A DNA stretch of 64,000 bases from contig NZ_BMVM01000014.1 in the NCBI RefSeq assembly GCF_014650715.1, forward strand, positions 1 to 64,000, read 5' to 3'. This DNA is from Streptomyces bluensis (GTDB taxonomy: Bacteria > Actinomycetota > Actinomycetes > Streptomycetales > Streptomycetaceae). Numbering within the stretch: the first letter of the stretch is position 1; every line of letters starts with the position of its first letter. Of this stretch, positions 55,716-64,000 are shown one piece after another. A program made the translations under genes and the position numbers. The notes under the pieces are model-generated. The model had not been told where the DNA came from. It ran no database searches and saw nothing but the letters and a program-made list of their open reading frames with translations.

Positions 55716-56333
55716 ATGGGGCGTCGGCTCGTACCGCTCACCCTGGACAACGTTAAGGACCTTCCCAGGCGCTGTCGCTCGTGTGTCTTCTGGGAGTTGG
55801 ACCCAGTCAGCGGTGAGGCCGCAGTCAAGGCGGGCACCCCTGCACTGGAGAAAGAGGCCTGGATTTCCGCGGTCCTGCTGGACTGGGGATCCTGTGGCCG
55901 GGTCGTCTATGTGGACGAGGTACCGGTGGGCTTCGTGCTGTACGCGCCACCCGCCTATGTCCCCCGCTCGACGGCATTCCCCACGAGCCCGGTGTCTCCC
56001 GACGCCGTCCAGCTGATGACGGCCTTCATCATGCCGGGCTATCAGGGGCAGGGCCTGGGCCGTGTGATGGTCCAGACAGTCGCCAAGGATCTGCTGCGTA
56101 GGGGTTTCAAGGCCATTGAGGCCTTCGGGGACGCGCGTTGGCAGGCACCAGCGTGTGTACTGCCTGCTGACCATTTGACGGCGGTGGGCTTCAAGACGGT
56201 CCGTCCCCATCCCACGTATCCCCGGCTTCGGCTGGAGCTGCGGACGACGCTTTCCTGGAAGGAGGACGTCGAGCTGGCGCTGGACCGTTTGCTCGGCGCC
56301 GTACAGAAGGAGCCGGCACTGCGACCGCTCTGA
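55716..56333 (+). CDS. GNAT family acetyltransferase
   Basis: The product is 205 residues from ATG 55716 (GAAGGAAGCGAGG upstream). It starts GRRLVPLTLDNVKDLPRRCRSCVFWELDP. The acetyl-CoA loop is MPGYQGQGLGRVMVQTVAKDLLRRGFKAIEAFGD, the R/Q-x-x-G-x-G/A motif of GNAT enzymes. Cys-rich start (RRCRSCVFWE) is notable. The substrate is not known; a longer upstream frame has no GNAT sequence. It is conserved next to parB in streptomycetes. Confidence 0.9.
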   Translation: MGRRLVPLTLDNVKDLPRRCRSCVFWELDPVSGEAAVKAGTPALEKEAWISAVLLDWGSCGRVVYVDEVPVGFVLYAPPAYVPRSTAFPTSPVSPDAVQLMTAFIMPGYQGQGLGRVMVQTVAKDLLRRGFKAIEAFGDARWQAPACVLPADHLTAVGFKTVRPHPTYPRLRLELRTTLSWKEDVELALDRLLGAVQKEPALRPL

Positions 56334-56370
56334 TGGATGGGCTCTCTGTGTGCTGTGCGCGCTCACCTCA

Positions 56371-56407
56371 CACGAATGGGCCAGCCCTTGAGGCTGGCCC
56401 ATTCGTG
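56371..56407. terminator. Bidirectional terminator between acetyltransferase and trxA
   Basis: CACGAATGGGCCAGCC (56371-56386) pairs perfectly with GGCTGGCCCATTCGTG (56392-56407) around CTTGA. A parS site starts at the last base of the stem. Confidence 0.88.
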
Positions 56408-56420
56408 TTTCACGTGAAAC
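56407..56420. promoter_or_regulatory. parS: parS site (perfect), next to a terminator
   Basis: GTTTCACGTGAAAC in the convergent intergenic region; its first base is the last base of the terminator stem. Confidence 0.93.
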
Positions 56421-56459
56421 ATCGCCGCTGTCGTGAAACGGCGGTGCCGACGACTCGGC

Positions 56460-56792
56460 TCACTCAGCGATGAAGTCCTCAAGGTCGCGAACGATCGCGG
56501 CCTTCGGCTTGGCACCGACGATGGTCTTGGCGACCTCGCCACCCTGGTACACGTTCAGGGTCGGGATGGACATGACGCCGTACTTGGCGGCCGTTCCCGG
56601 GTTCTCGTCGATGTTGAGCTTGACGACCTCGATCTTGTCGCCGTACTCGGCGGCGATCGCCTCAAGAGACGGCGCGATCTGGCGGCACGGACCGCACCAG
56701 GCGGCCCAGAAGTCCACCAGGACGGGCTTGTCGCTCTTGAGGACGTCCTGCTCAAAGGAATCGTCGGTCACATTCTTCAGGGTGCCGGCCAC
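56460..56792 (-). CDS. trxA: Thioredoxin
   Basis: The product is 110 residues from GTG 56792. The active site is FWAAWCGPCRQIAP with Cys33 and Cys36, and the cis-Pro loop MSIPTLNVYQGG follows. It is a cytoplasmic disulfide reductase, reduced by the product of trxB just upstream (44 bases) in the same operon. Confidence 0.96.
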   Translation of the reverse strand: MAGTLKNVTDDSFEQDVLKSDKPVLVDFWAAWCGPCRQIAPSLEAIAAEYGDKIEVVKLNIDENPGTAAKYGVMSIPTLNVYQGGEVAKTIVGAKPKAAIVRDLEDFIAE

Positions 56793-56835
56793 GGCGGGGC
56801 TCCTTAAATGGTTGATGCGGTGAGACGGATGGGGG

Positions 56836-57807
56836 TCAGACGGCGGTCTTCTCGGGCTCGGCGGCCTGCCCGCTGTCCGCGAGGGCAGCGAGGAAACGCT
56901 CGGCGTCGAGGGCCGCGGAGCAGCCGGTGCCGGCTGCGGTGATCGCCTGGCGGTACGTGTGGTCGACGACATCACCGGCGGCGAAGACACCGGTCAGGTT
57001 CGTCCGGGTGGAGGGGGCGTCCACCTTCAGGTAGCCCTCCTCGTCCAGGTCGAGTTGGCCCTTGAAGAGTTCCGTACGGGGGTCGTGGCCGATCGCGATG
57101 AACAGGCCCGTCACCGGTAGCTCCGACGTCTCGCCCGTCTTCACATTGCGCAGCGTCAGGCCGGCCAGCTTCTGGTCGCCCTTGATCTCGGCGACCTCGC
57201 TGTCCCAGACGAACTTGATCTTCGGGTCGGCGAAGGCGCGCTCCTGCATGGCCTTGGAGGCCCGCAGGGTGCTCCGGCGGTGGACAACCGTCACGGACTT
57301 GGCGAACCGGGAGAGGAAGGTGGCCTCCTCCATGGCGGTGTCACCGCCACCGATCACCGCGATGTCCTGGTCCTTGAAGAAGAAGCCGTCGCAGGTGGCG
57401 CACCAGGAGACGCCTCGACCGGAGAGAGCGTCCTCGTTGGGCAGCCCGAGCTTGCGGTGCTGGGAGCCGGTGGCGACGATGACCGCCTTGGCGTGGTGCA
57501 CGGTGCCCGCGGTGTCCGTGACGGTCTTGATCTCACCGCTGAGGTCGACGGCAACGACGTCGTCGGGAACAAGCTCGGCACCGAAGCGCTCGGCCTGGGC
57601 ACGCATGTTGTCCATGAGCTCGGGGCCCATGATGCCGTCCTGGAAGCCGGGGAAGTTCTCCACGTCGGTCGTGTTCATGAGCGCGCCACCCGCGGTGACG
57701 GCGCCCTCGAATACCAGCGGCTTCAGCGACGCGCGCGCGGTGTAGAGCGCCGCTGTGTAGCCGGCGGGCCCGGACCCGATGATGATCACGTTTCGGACGT
57801 CGCTCAC
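56836..57807 (-). CDS. trxB: Thioredoxin reductase
   Basis: The product is 323 residues from GTG 57807. The FAD motif is IIIGSGPAGYTAALYTARA (8-26). The redox pair is Cys136 and Cys139 in SWCATCDGFFF, and the NADPH motif is VIGGGDTAMEEATFL. The end FAAGDVVDHTYRQAITAAGTGCSAALDAERFL is typical. It passes electrons from NADPH to TrxA. In Streptomyces trxBA is a SigR regulon member under disulfide stress; the promoter was not identified by eye. Confidence 0.96.
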   Translation of the reverse strand: MSDVRNVIIIGSGPAGYTAALYTARASLKPLVFEGAVTAGGALMNTTDVENFPGFQDGIMGPELMDNMRAQAERFGAELVPDDVVAVDLSGEIKTVTDTAGTVHHAKAVIVATGSQHRKLGLPNEDALSGRGVSWCATCDGFFFKDQDIAVIGGGDTAMEEATFLSRFAKSVTVVHRRSTLRASKAMQERAFADPKIKFVWDSEVAEIKGDQKLAGLTLRNVKTGETSELPVTGLFIAIGHDPRTELFKGQLDLDEEGYLKVDAPSTRTNLTGVFAAGDVVDHTYRQAITAAGTGCSAALDAERFLAALADSGQAAEPEKTAV

Positions 57808-57984
57808 GGCTTGATTCCTCGTCTCTGGAGACTGCTGCCTACTGCTGCCGGTGGGAGCTTCTCTGACAACTCTCATCCCACCCAACGGATCCTACGGGGC
57901 GTGCATTCCCGGTGTGTCCGGGCACACGGAGTCCCGGCATCGCGCAGGGATGCCAAGGGGAAACCGGTGTCGGGACGCGGCAGC

Positions 57985-58974
57985 TCAGCGACCGCTGGAA
58001 GGTGCTGCTGAGGGGCGCGGATAGGAGTGCTTCAGCAGGATGTCACCGGGGGATGCCGGGGTCTTGCCCACACAGGCGGCGTCGACGACGTACGCGGTGA
58101 CGCGGTCGGTGCGGGAGACATCGGGCATGACCACGAGATACGCGGGAGCCTTCTTGTACTCGCCTTCCTTGGCCGCCAGCGGGCGCTCGCTGCGGCCGAT
58201 GCCCTCGGTGATGCAACTGGGCACGTCGACCGTGTTGAAGATGTTCGGCCCGCCGGTCTTGGAGCCCGGTGGCTTGGTGCTGGTGCGGAAGTCGTCGTCG
58301 CCGCTGCCGGAGTCCTTCCCCGCGGAGTGATTCTTGGCAAGGAGGGTCTCCACCTGGTTCTTCACCGTGTCGCCGGAGAAGACGCTGACGGAGGCGTCCT
58401 GGCTGTGGTCTGTCCCGGGGTTGTCTCCGGAGTCGGTTCCCCCCATGGACTGAGCGAGCAGTGTTCCGAGCCCCAGGGCGGCAACCGTGAAGACGGCGCT
58501 CACTACGACGATCCTCCGGCGGGCGCTGCGCTTGCGGCTCGGTCGACCAGGGCCCGTGGCCCCACGCGAGTGGCCCGAGGGTCGGTCCGTGGGTCGGTCC
58601 GCAGGGGGCGATGTTTCACGTGAAACATGCGCGTCGTTGTTCTCGTCGAGCTCTGGACGCGACACATCGGCGGGTCGCAGAGCCGTCGTGGCGGGGGTGG
58701 CCTGGGCCTCGGGTGCCGTGGAGTTCAGCAGCGCTTCGGCGGCCAGGGCCGCGTCGATGCGGCCCGCGATGTCGGCAGGCATGCGGGGCGGCCCTGGCAG
58801 CGTGCCGAGCATGCCGCGGATCTCCTCCAGCGAGGCGTACACGTCGGCGCACAGCGGACACTCGTCCAGGTGCTGTCGCACGCTCGCGGTACGAGAAGGA
58901 GGGAGCAGACCTTCGGTGAGGTCGGAGAGCTCCGTGATCTCCGGGTGCTCGGCCGTCTCGGTCGTGGATGTCAC
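57985..58974 (-). CDS. Anti-sigma factor, zinc-binding type
   Basis: The product is 329 residues from GTG 58974. It overlaps the stop of the sigma factor gene. The N-terminal domain (1-85) has SVRQHLDECPLCADVYASLE, an anti-sigma zinc-type motif (His35, Cys39, Cys42). One membrane helix (about 152-172, IVVVSAVFTVAALGLGTLLAQ) leads to an extracellular part with a Cys pair (VPSCITEG and DAACVG). A parS site encodes VSRET at 58613. It should hold SigM inactive at the membrane. Confidence 0.85.
   Translation of the reverse strand: MTSTTETAEHPEITELSDLTEGLLPPSRTASVRQHLDECPLCADVYASLEEIRGMLGTLPGPPRMPADIAGRIDAALAAEALLNSTAPEAQATPATTALRPADVSRPELDENNDAHVSRETSPPADRPTDRPSGHSRGATGPGRPSRKRSARRRIVVVSAVFTVAALGLGTLLAQSMGGTDSGDNPGTDHSQDASVSVFSGDTVKNQVETLLAKNHSAGKDSGSGDDDFRTSTKPPGSKTGGPNIFNTVDVPSCITEGIGRSERPLAAKEGEYKKAPAYLVVMPDVSRTDRVTAYVVDAACVGKTPASPGDILLKHSYPRPSAAPSSGR
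58613..58626. promoter_or_regulatory. parS: parS site inside the anti-sigma gene (perfect)
   Basis: GTTTCACGTGAAAC, read as V-S-R-E-T in the linker between the zinc motif and the membrane helix. Confidence 0.93.
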
Positions 58975-59687
58975 GCTCGCCCACCTCCGCCCTTCACAGC
59001 AGCTGAATCGCTTGGCCCTGCATCATGTGGTCCTGCTGCGGGTGGGACGGATGTCCCCTGCGTCCGGTTCCGTCTGCCCGCAGACTTCTCGCCGTCCGCG
59101 CCTCCGCCGACATCCGCACGCAGATGGGCGAGCAAGGGGAGGAGTCTGGCTCTGCCACGGGAGCAACGGCTCTTCACGGTGCCGGTCGGCACATCGAGGA
59201 TCCTGGCCGCCTCCGCCACGGGGTAGCCCTGCATGTCCACCAGGACCAGGGCTGCGCGCTGGTCGGCGGGCAAGGTTCCCAGCGCCTCCAGGAGCTGGCG
59301 GTGCAGGTCGTTGCGCTCCGCCGGAGCGGACGCAGACTCGTGCGGCTCCAAGAGCTGCTCCAGGCGCTCGGTGTCGTCGACAGGCGAGGTCTTCCGCGAG
59401 GCTGCCTTGCGGGCACGGTCGAGACAGGCGTTCACCGTGATGCGGTGCAGCCAGGTCGTGACGGCCGACTGCCCACGGAAGGTGTGAGCGGCCCGGTACG
59501 CGGAGACAAGCGCGTCCTGGACCGCGTCGGCTGCCTCCTCCCGGTCCCCCAGTGTGCGCAGCGCCACCGCCCACAGCCGGTCCCGGTGCCGCCGCACAAG
59601 CTCACCGAAGGCCTCCGGATCGCCCTCGACATGGCGGGCGAGGAGTTCCTGATCGCTCACCCCGTCGTGACCGACGCCGTCTGCCAT
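58971..59687 (-). CDS. sigM: ECF RNA polymerase sigma factor, SigM-like
   Basis: The product is 238 residues. Sigma region 2 is about 20-90 (DPEAFGELVRRHRDRLWAVALRTLGDREEAADAVQDALVSAYRAAHTFRG). Region 4 is about 135-190 (LPADQRAALVLVDMQGYPVAEAARILDVPTGTVKSRCSRGRARLL). The C-terminal 40 residues are Gly/Arg-rich and without structure. The start could also be the GTG at the tenth codon (VSDQELLARHVEG). The place (sigma, anti-sigma, trxB, trxA) equals mycobacterial sigM-rsmA-trxB2-trxC. Confidence 0.93.
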   Translation of the reverse strand: MADGVGHDGVSDQELLARHVEGDPEAFGELVRRHRDRLWAVALRTLGDREEAADAVQDALVSAYRAAHTFRGQSAVTTWLHRITVNACLDRARKAASRKTSPVDDTERLEQLLEPHESASAPAERNDLHRQLLEALGTLPADQRAALVLVDMQGYPVAEAARILDVPTGTVKSRCSRGRARLLPLLAHLRADVGGGADGEKSAGRRNRTQGTSVPPAAGPHDAGPSDSAAVKGGGGRA

Positions 59688-59712
59688 CCGCCCCCCTCCC
59701 CTCAGCGCGCTG

Positions 59713-61488
59713 TCAGCCCTTGAACGTCACGTCGGTGATCGCCTGCTTGTAACCGGAACCGCTGTAGTCGTCGCCGGGTGCGTGGGGCACATCAGTGATC
59801 CACAGGAGTACATACTGCGTCTTCACCGATGTGGAGGCCTTCATGGTCGCGGTGGTGCCGCTCGTCGTCACGGTGCCGATTTTCTTCATTCCGTCCACGG
59901 ACGTCGAGGGGGCCAGCGAATCAGCGGCGTACAGATGAATCGTCGTGTGGTTGCCGCTGTAGCGGAGCCCTATCGACGCCGCGGAGACGTCCTTGGCCGA
60001 GCCGAGGTCGTAGACGATGCCGACGCCGGGCTTGTACGGCGCGAGACGAGGGCCTTCGTTGTAGCTCTTGGTGCGCCAGTACGTGGAGGTTTTGCCGTCG
60101 TACGTGTTGCCCACGTCCTCGGGTGCCTGGGCGGAGCCTTCCACCACGTACTCTTCGGCGCCCTTGATCGCTATGGGCTTGGTCGGCCTGGTCTTGCCGC
60201 CGTCCTTGTCGTTCCCGTCCGTCGTCTGGTTCGTGTTCGTGTCGTCGGACGACTTGCCGCCCTGGTCCATGAGGGCGTCGGCGAGCTGCCAGCTGCCGAG
60301 GCCGAGGGCCGCGATGAGGAGTGCTGACACGGCCCACTTGAGGGCCTTGCCGGTACGGCTCTGCAGCGGAGGCGGCGGTGGGATCGGCTGCGTGACGCCC
60401 GGGTGGGGCGTCGGGCGGCCGTAGGACCCCTGGTGGTAGTTGGTGCGCTGGTACTCGGGCGGCGCGGTGAACGCGGGCTCCGGGGGGCGGATGCGGGGCA
60501 TCTCGCCGATCGCCTTCACCAGGTCCTCCGGCGTGGTGCAGGCGGACTCGTGGCGGGAGGCGGTCGCGCCGTCGTTGACCAGCGCGCGCATGGCGAGCTC
60601 CGACAGGCCGCGGTGGACGCCGGCCCGCACCTGGTCCGGGGCGATGAGCCCGACGTCCTTCGGCAGGCCGGAGAGGCCGTACGCGTCCTCCTCGTACGGC
60701 CAGCGCTGGGTGAGCGCGGCGTAGAGCAGGGCGCCGATCGCTTCCGTGTCCGTGCGCTGCGGAGTCTCGGAGCTGATCCCGCGCAGCGCGGCGTTCACCG
60801 CGAGGCCGCGGATGCGCCACTGACCCGAGCCGGAGCGGAGCACGGCGCTGGGGTTGAGCCGCAGATGGGAGAGGCCCTCACGGTGCGCGGCGGCCATGGC
60901 GTGGGCGACTTGGGTGACCATCTGGTAGGCGTCATGCGGCTCCAGCGGGCCGGAGGCGAGCAGCGTCGTCAGCTCCGTCGCGTCCGGTAGCCACTCGTGC
61001 ACCACGTACACGAGGTCGTTCTCCTCGACCGCGTCCAGGACCTGGACGAAGCGTGGGTCGCCCAGCAGAGCGGACGAGCGTGCCGCCGCCAGCACGGAGC
61101 GTGCCCGAGCGTGGTCGGCCGGCAGGATGTGTACGCCGACGGCCCGGCGGAGTTTCTCGTCCACCGCGCGCCAACTACTGAAACCGTCCAGACGGGTGAC
61201 GCACTCTTCCAGCCGGTAGCGTCTGGCGAGCTTGTGGCCGCTGTGCAGTTCGGGCGGCGTGGTCTTCCCGACCTCGGTGCCGCCGCTCCCCTGTGCCTCT
61301 TCGCTCGCCGCGCTGTCCGTGTCCCGCTCCCGGTTCTGGGCCACCCCGTCGGCCGTGGACTGGTCCGCCTGTGCGGTCAGCGGCTTCTCGCCGCTGTTGT
61401 CTGCCACGTCGACGGCAGCCGTGCTCCGTTCCGCCACCGTCGTTCCTGCCTCCCCATCCGTGTGCGCGTTGTCCGACGCCAAAGCCAA
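59713..61488 (-). CDS. Pseudokinase next to MurJ, membrane-anchored
   Basis: The product is about 591 residues (TTG 61488; the start is uncertain). A degenerate kinase domain is at about 90-320. The catalytic loop HRDxKPxN is HLRLNPSAV, DFG is replaced by RGLAVNA, and the glycine loop is not recognisable, so it should not phosphorylate. One membrane helix (about 375-395, WAVSALLIAALGLGSWQLADAL) leads to an extracellular F5/8-type-like beta domain (TSTYWRTKSYN...VYDLGSAKDVSAASIGLRYSGNHTTIHLYAADS). In mycobacteria this pseudokinase is fused to MviN and, when phosphorylated by PknB, binds FhaA. Confidence 0.88.
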   Translation of the reverse strand: MALASDNAHTDGEAGTTVAERSTAAVDVADNSGEKPLTAQADQSTADGVAQNRERDTDSAASEEAQGSGGTEVGKTTPPELHSGHKLARRYRLEECVTRLDGFSSWRAVDEKLRRAVGVHILPADHARARSVLAAARSSALLGDPRFVQVLDAVEENDLVYVVHEWLPDATELTTLLASGPLEPHDAYQMVTQVAHAMAAAHREGLSHLRLNPSAVLRSGSGQWRIRGLAVNAALRGISSETPQRTDTEAIGALLYAALTQRWPYEEDAYGLSGLPKDVGLIAPDQVRAGVHRGLSELAMRALVNDGATASRHESACTTPEDLVKAIGEMPRIRPPEPAFTAPPEYQRTNYHQGSYGRPTPHPGVTQPIPPPPPLQSRTGKALKWAVSALLIAALGLGSWQLADALMDQGGKSSDDTNTNQTTDGNDKDGGKTRPTKPIAIKGAEEYVVEGSAQAPEDVGNTYDGKTSTYWRTKSYNEGPRLAPYKPGVGIVYDLGSAKDVSAASIGLRYSGNHTTIHLYAADSLAPSTSVDGMKKIGTVTTSGTTATMKASTSVKTQYVLLWITDVPHAPGDDYSGSGYKQAITDVTFKG

Positions 61489-61556
61489 TTGTGCCCACAG
61501 TCCGCCGCTATGAGCGACACACGACGGCGGACGATGGTTGTGCGCTTACCCCCGCC

Positions 61557-63806
61557 TCAGCGTCCCAGGCGCCCGCGGACCATACCGACCATTGAGTTGA
61601 GCTCCTCGATGCGCATCCGTCGCGCCGCGACGAAGAAGACACCGAGCAGAACGATTCCGCCGCCGGCGAGCGCGAGCATCGAGCCGCCGACGCCCTGTCC
61701 CAGGGTGCGGCTGATGCCGTAGCAGGCGGCGCCGCTGAGCAGGGCCGCAGGCACCGAGGCGATGCACAGCCTGGCGTACGTCCGCAGCACCCTGGCCCCG
61801 TCCAGATCACCGCCCAGCCGCTTGCGCAGCCGACGCCAGGCCACGCCGACACCGGTCGCGTACGCCAGTCCGTACGCGGCAGCCATGCCCACCACGGCCC
61901 ACCGGGCCGGCAGCACGAGGAAGCAGACCGCGGACGCCCCGGCGTTGACGGCCGCCACGATGACCGTGTTGTAGAAGGGCGTCCGGGTGTCCTCGTACGC
62001 GTAGAAGGCACGCAGCACGACGTACTGCACGGAGTAAGGGATCAGGCCGAGGCCGAACGCCATCAGCATGTAGCCCATGTTCGTGGCCGAGCTGGTGCCG
62101 GAGGAGCCGAAGATCAGGGTGCACATCGGGATGCCGAGAGAGAGGAACCCGAAGGCGATGGGCACGATGGCGACGGCGGTCGTGCGCAGGCCCTGGGAGA
62201 TGTCGTCGCGGACGGCACCCGCGTCGTTCTCGGCGGCGGAGCGCGAGATCCGCGGCAGCAGGGCCGCCATCAGGGAGACCGTGATGATCGCCTGTGGCAG
62301 GCCCCAGATGAGCTGGGCGTTGGCGTAGGCACTGAATCCGGTGCCGGGGATCTTCGTCTCCGTGAGCGCGGCGGTGGCGAGCTGGATGACGACGAGGGCG
62401 CCCGCCTGGTTGGCGAGGACGAACAGGATCGTCCACTTGGCGAGCATCGCGGCCTTGCCCAGGCCGTGGCCCCTCCAGTCGAAGCGCAGACGCAGCTTGA
62501 AGCCCGTCTCCCGCAGGTACGGGATCATCGCGAGTGCCTGGACGACGAGACCGAGAAGGACACCGAAACCGAGGAGCCGCTCCCCCTCCGGCGGGATGTT
62601 CTCGACGGTCATGTGAGAGTTGGCGGCGCTGCCGTAGACCCAGAGGAACGCTCCCAGGGTCACGATGATGACGATGTTGTTCAGGACCGGGGTCCACATC
62701 ATCGCGCCGAACCGGCCGCGGGCGTTGAGGATCTGCCCCATCACCACGTGGATGCCCATGAAGAAGATCGAGGGCAGGAAGTACTGGGTGAAGGTGACGG
62801 CGACCCCGTTGGCCGCGGAATTTGTGGCGAGGTCGTTCGACAGGGCGCGGACCAGAAACGGAGCGGCGAACATGGCGGCCGCGGTGAGCAGGCCAAGGAC
62901 CACCATGACCAGGGTCAGCAGCCGGTTGGCGTACGCCTCTCCGCCGTCGTCGTCCTCCTTCATGGCGCGGACGAGCTGCGGCACGAAGACGGAGTTGAGG
63001 CCGCCGCCGACCGTCAGGATGTAGATCATCGTCGGCAGCTGGTACGCCACCTGGAATGACTCGCCCAGGAGGCCGAGGCCCAGCGCGGAGACGATCATCG
63101 CGGAGCGGATGAACCCGGTGAGGCGGGACACCATGGTGCCGGCCGCCATCACCGCGCTGGACTTCAGCAGCCCCGAGGCGCGGCCGCCCTTCTTCGCCGG
63201 AGGCGCGGGAGCGGGCTCGGGGGCGGTCTGCTGCGGTTCGGAGCCCTGGATCGGCATCGACGGCTGGGCGGGACCCGGTACGGACGCCGCCGACTCGGTT
63301 TGCTGACCCATGGGTGCGTGCGTGCCGCCCTGCTGCTGGTCGCGGAAGAGATGGGCGAAGGCATCCGGCTCGTGACGCTGCTGCCCGGCCCGCGTGACGA
63401 GATCGTCCACACCTACGAACTGCGTCGTACGGGGGTCGTCGCCGTACGGCAGATGTTGTGACGGCCCCTCGGGCTCGGGTGGCGGCGTCTGTGCCCACAC
63501 CCGCGGGTCGGGGGCGTACGGGGAGGACGGCGGCTGGGCGTAGAGCGGCTGCTGCGGGGGGTACGTGCCCGGAGGCGGCGGGGGGTGGGCGGCGCGGTCG
63601 TAGAACGCCTCGGTGACCGGGTCCTGGGCGGAGAGGTCCTGTGCCCGGTAGGGGTCCTGGCCGTAGGCGTCCGGTCCTTGGGCATCCTGCGGGTACAGGT
63701 CGGTGTGGGGCTGCGGCGGGACATGGCCCGGCCCGGGCTGCGGGCGCTCGGGATAGCCCGAGTCGGCCGCGCCCTGACCGCGGTCACCGTCGTACGGCGC
63801 GTTCAT
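61557..63806 (-). CDS. murJ: Lipid II flippase MurJ/MviN
   Basis: The product is 749 residues from ATG 63806. A 200-residue Pro/Gln/Gly-rich cytoplasmic head precedes 14 membrane helices. MOP-family features include AAGTMVSRLTGFIRSAMIVSALGLG, FQVAYQLPTMIYILTVGGGLNSVFVPQL and FSAYANAQLIWGLPQAIITVSLMAALLPRIS. It moves lipid II across the membrane for wall synthesis. The pseudokinase gene lies just downstream (68 bases) on the same strand. The long head could be the phosphorylation target. Confidence 0.95.
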   Translation of the reverse strand: MNAPYDGDRGQGAADSGYPERPQPGPGHVPPQPHTDLYPQDAQGPDAYGQDPYRAQDLSAQDPVTEAFYDRAAHPPPPPGTYPPQQPLYAQPPSSPYAPDPRVWAQTPPPEPEGPSQHLPYGDDPRTTQFVGVDDLVTRAGQQRHEPDAFAHLFRDQQQGGTHAPMGQQTESAASVPGPAQPSMPIQGSEPQQTAPEPAPAPPAKKGGRASGLLKSSAVMAAGTMVSRLTGFIRSAMIVSALGLGLLGESFQVAYQLPTMIYILTVGGGLNSVFVPQLVRAMKEDDDGGEAYANRLLTLVMVVLGLLTAAAMFAAPFLVRALSNDLATNSAANGVAVTFTQYFLPSIFFMGIHVVMGQILNARGRFGAMMWTPVLNNIVIIVTLGAFLWVYGSAANSHMTVENIPPEGERLLGFGVLLGLVVQALAMIPYLRETGFKLRLRFDWRGHGLGKAAMLAKWTILFVLANQAGALVVIQLATAALTETKIPGTGFSAYANAQLIWGLPQAIITVSLMAALLPRISRSAAENDAGAVRDDISQGLRTTAVAIVPIAFGFLSLGIPMCTLIFGSSGTSSATNMGYMLMAFGLGLIPYSVQYVVLRAFYAYEDTRTPFYNTVIVAAVNAGASAVCFLVLPARWAVVGMAAAYGLAYATGVGVAWRRLRKRLGGDLDGARVLRTYARLCIASVPAALLSGAACYGISRTLGQGVGGSMLALAGGGIVLLGVFFVAARRMRIEELNSMVGMVRGRLGR

Positions 63807-63851
63807 CCTTACCCCACCTCATCGTCCCTGGCCCACTGGCCACGACATCGC

Positions 63852-63998
63852 TCAACGGTCCACTCTCTCACCCGTGCCGGACGGGTCGGCGCTTTCCAGT
63901 GCGGTGTCCGCCGACGGGTCACTCGGGTGCCCCGGCTCGTCTTCTCCGGACCGCGCGCGGGACTTCTCCTTGAGTCCGTCCGCCGCGAGGACTCCGGT
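63852..63998 (-). CDS. 3' end of a gene upstream of murJ (partial)
   Basis: The last 48 codons of a minus-strand frame run in from the right edge to TGA 63854. They read TGVLAADGLKEKSRARSGEDEPGHPSDPSADTALESADPSGTGERVDR. The tail is acidic and low complexity. In actinobacteria a large secreted DUF6049 protein precedes murJ; the position fits, but the tail is too short to prove it. Confidence 0.5.
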   Translation of the reverse strand, partial: TGVLAADGLKEKSRARSGEDEPGHPSDPSADTALESADPSGTGERVDR

Positions 63999-64000
63999 GT

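Overview
The window is high-GC DNA with Actinobacteria-type gene order and matches the Streptomyces chromosomal origin region. It holds dnaA, oriC, dnaN, gnd, recF, a DUF721 gene, gyrB and gyrA in a row, followed by the rpmH-rnpA-yidD-yidC-jag-rsmG-parA-parB run. ParB sites of the Streptomyces parS type (GTTTCACGTGAAAC), TTRTCCACA DnaA boxes, class E sortases and GTG starts all support this. Species was not determined.

Layout. 1-8060 is an accessory stretch. It has the end of a TetR-like gene, an aldo/keto reductase remnant, a divergent SDR / MmyB-type regulator pair, an IS5-like scrap, a gene-poor C-rich stretch, an orphan 150-aa protein, and a divergent cassette of small HTH protein, degenerate tyrosine-recombinase-like protein and DDE transposase-like protein. 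This cassette ends at a strong hairpin just before tRNA-Leu. From 8159 the conserved core begins: fhaA-fhaB-pstP-rodA-pbpA-pknB, the cell-wall growth and Ser/Thr phosphorylation operon. 17075-20862 is an accessory insertion between pknB and the sortases. It contains a 169-bp inverted-repeat element, an IS630 remnant, a small secreted protein, an Mrr-like nuclease gene, and a decayed second copy of that gene plus part of the neighbouring sortase gene.

20863-25599 (minus strand) carries three class E sortases, a trpG/pabA-type glutaminase, a small membrane protein and a DUF881 protein. crgA, a rhomboid protease, a cyclophilin, a DUF5324 protein, tRNA-Ala, an HTH protein, a second Ser/Thr kinase, a surface-type protein, tRNA-Ile and a DUF3566 protein follow. 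36756-48910 is the replication block, with oriC at about 45938-46945. 49326-55388 carries ribosome/RNase P, membrane insertion and chromosome segregation genes. 55716-63806 has an acetyltransferase, thioredoxin and its reductase, an ECF sigma/anti-sigma pair, a pseudokinase and the lipid II flippase MurJ. The window closes in the 3' end of one more gene.

How the parts fit: PknB/PstP phosphorylation, FhaA/FhaB, RodA/PbpA, CrgA, the pseudokinase and MurJ form one cell-wall growth module spread along the window. DnaA/oriC/DnaN/RecF/gyrase and ParA/ParB/parS form the replication and segregation module. DnaA boxes also cluster outside oriC (about 26.07-26.28 kb, 43.65 kb and 49.09 kb). Five perfect parS sites lie in 53-59 kb, three of them inside genes where they are read as the peptide V-S-R-E-T.
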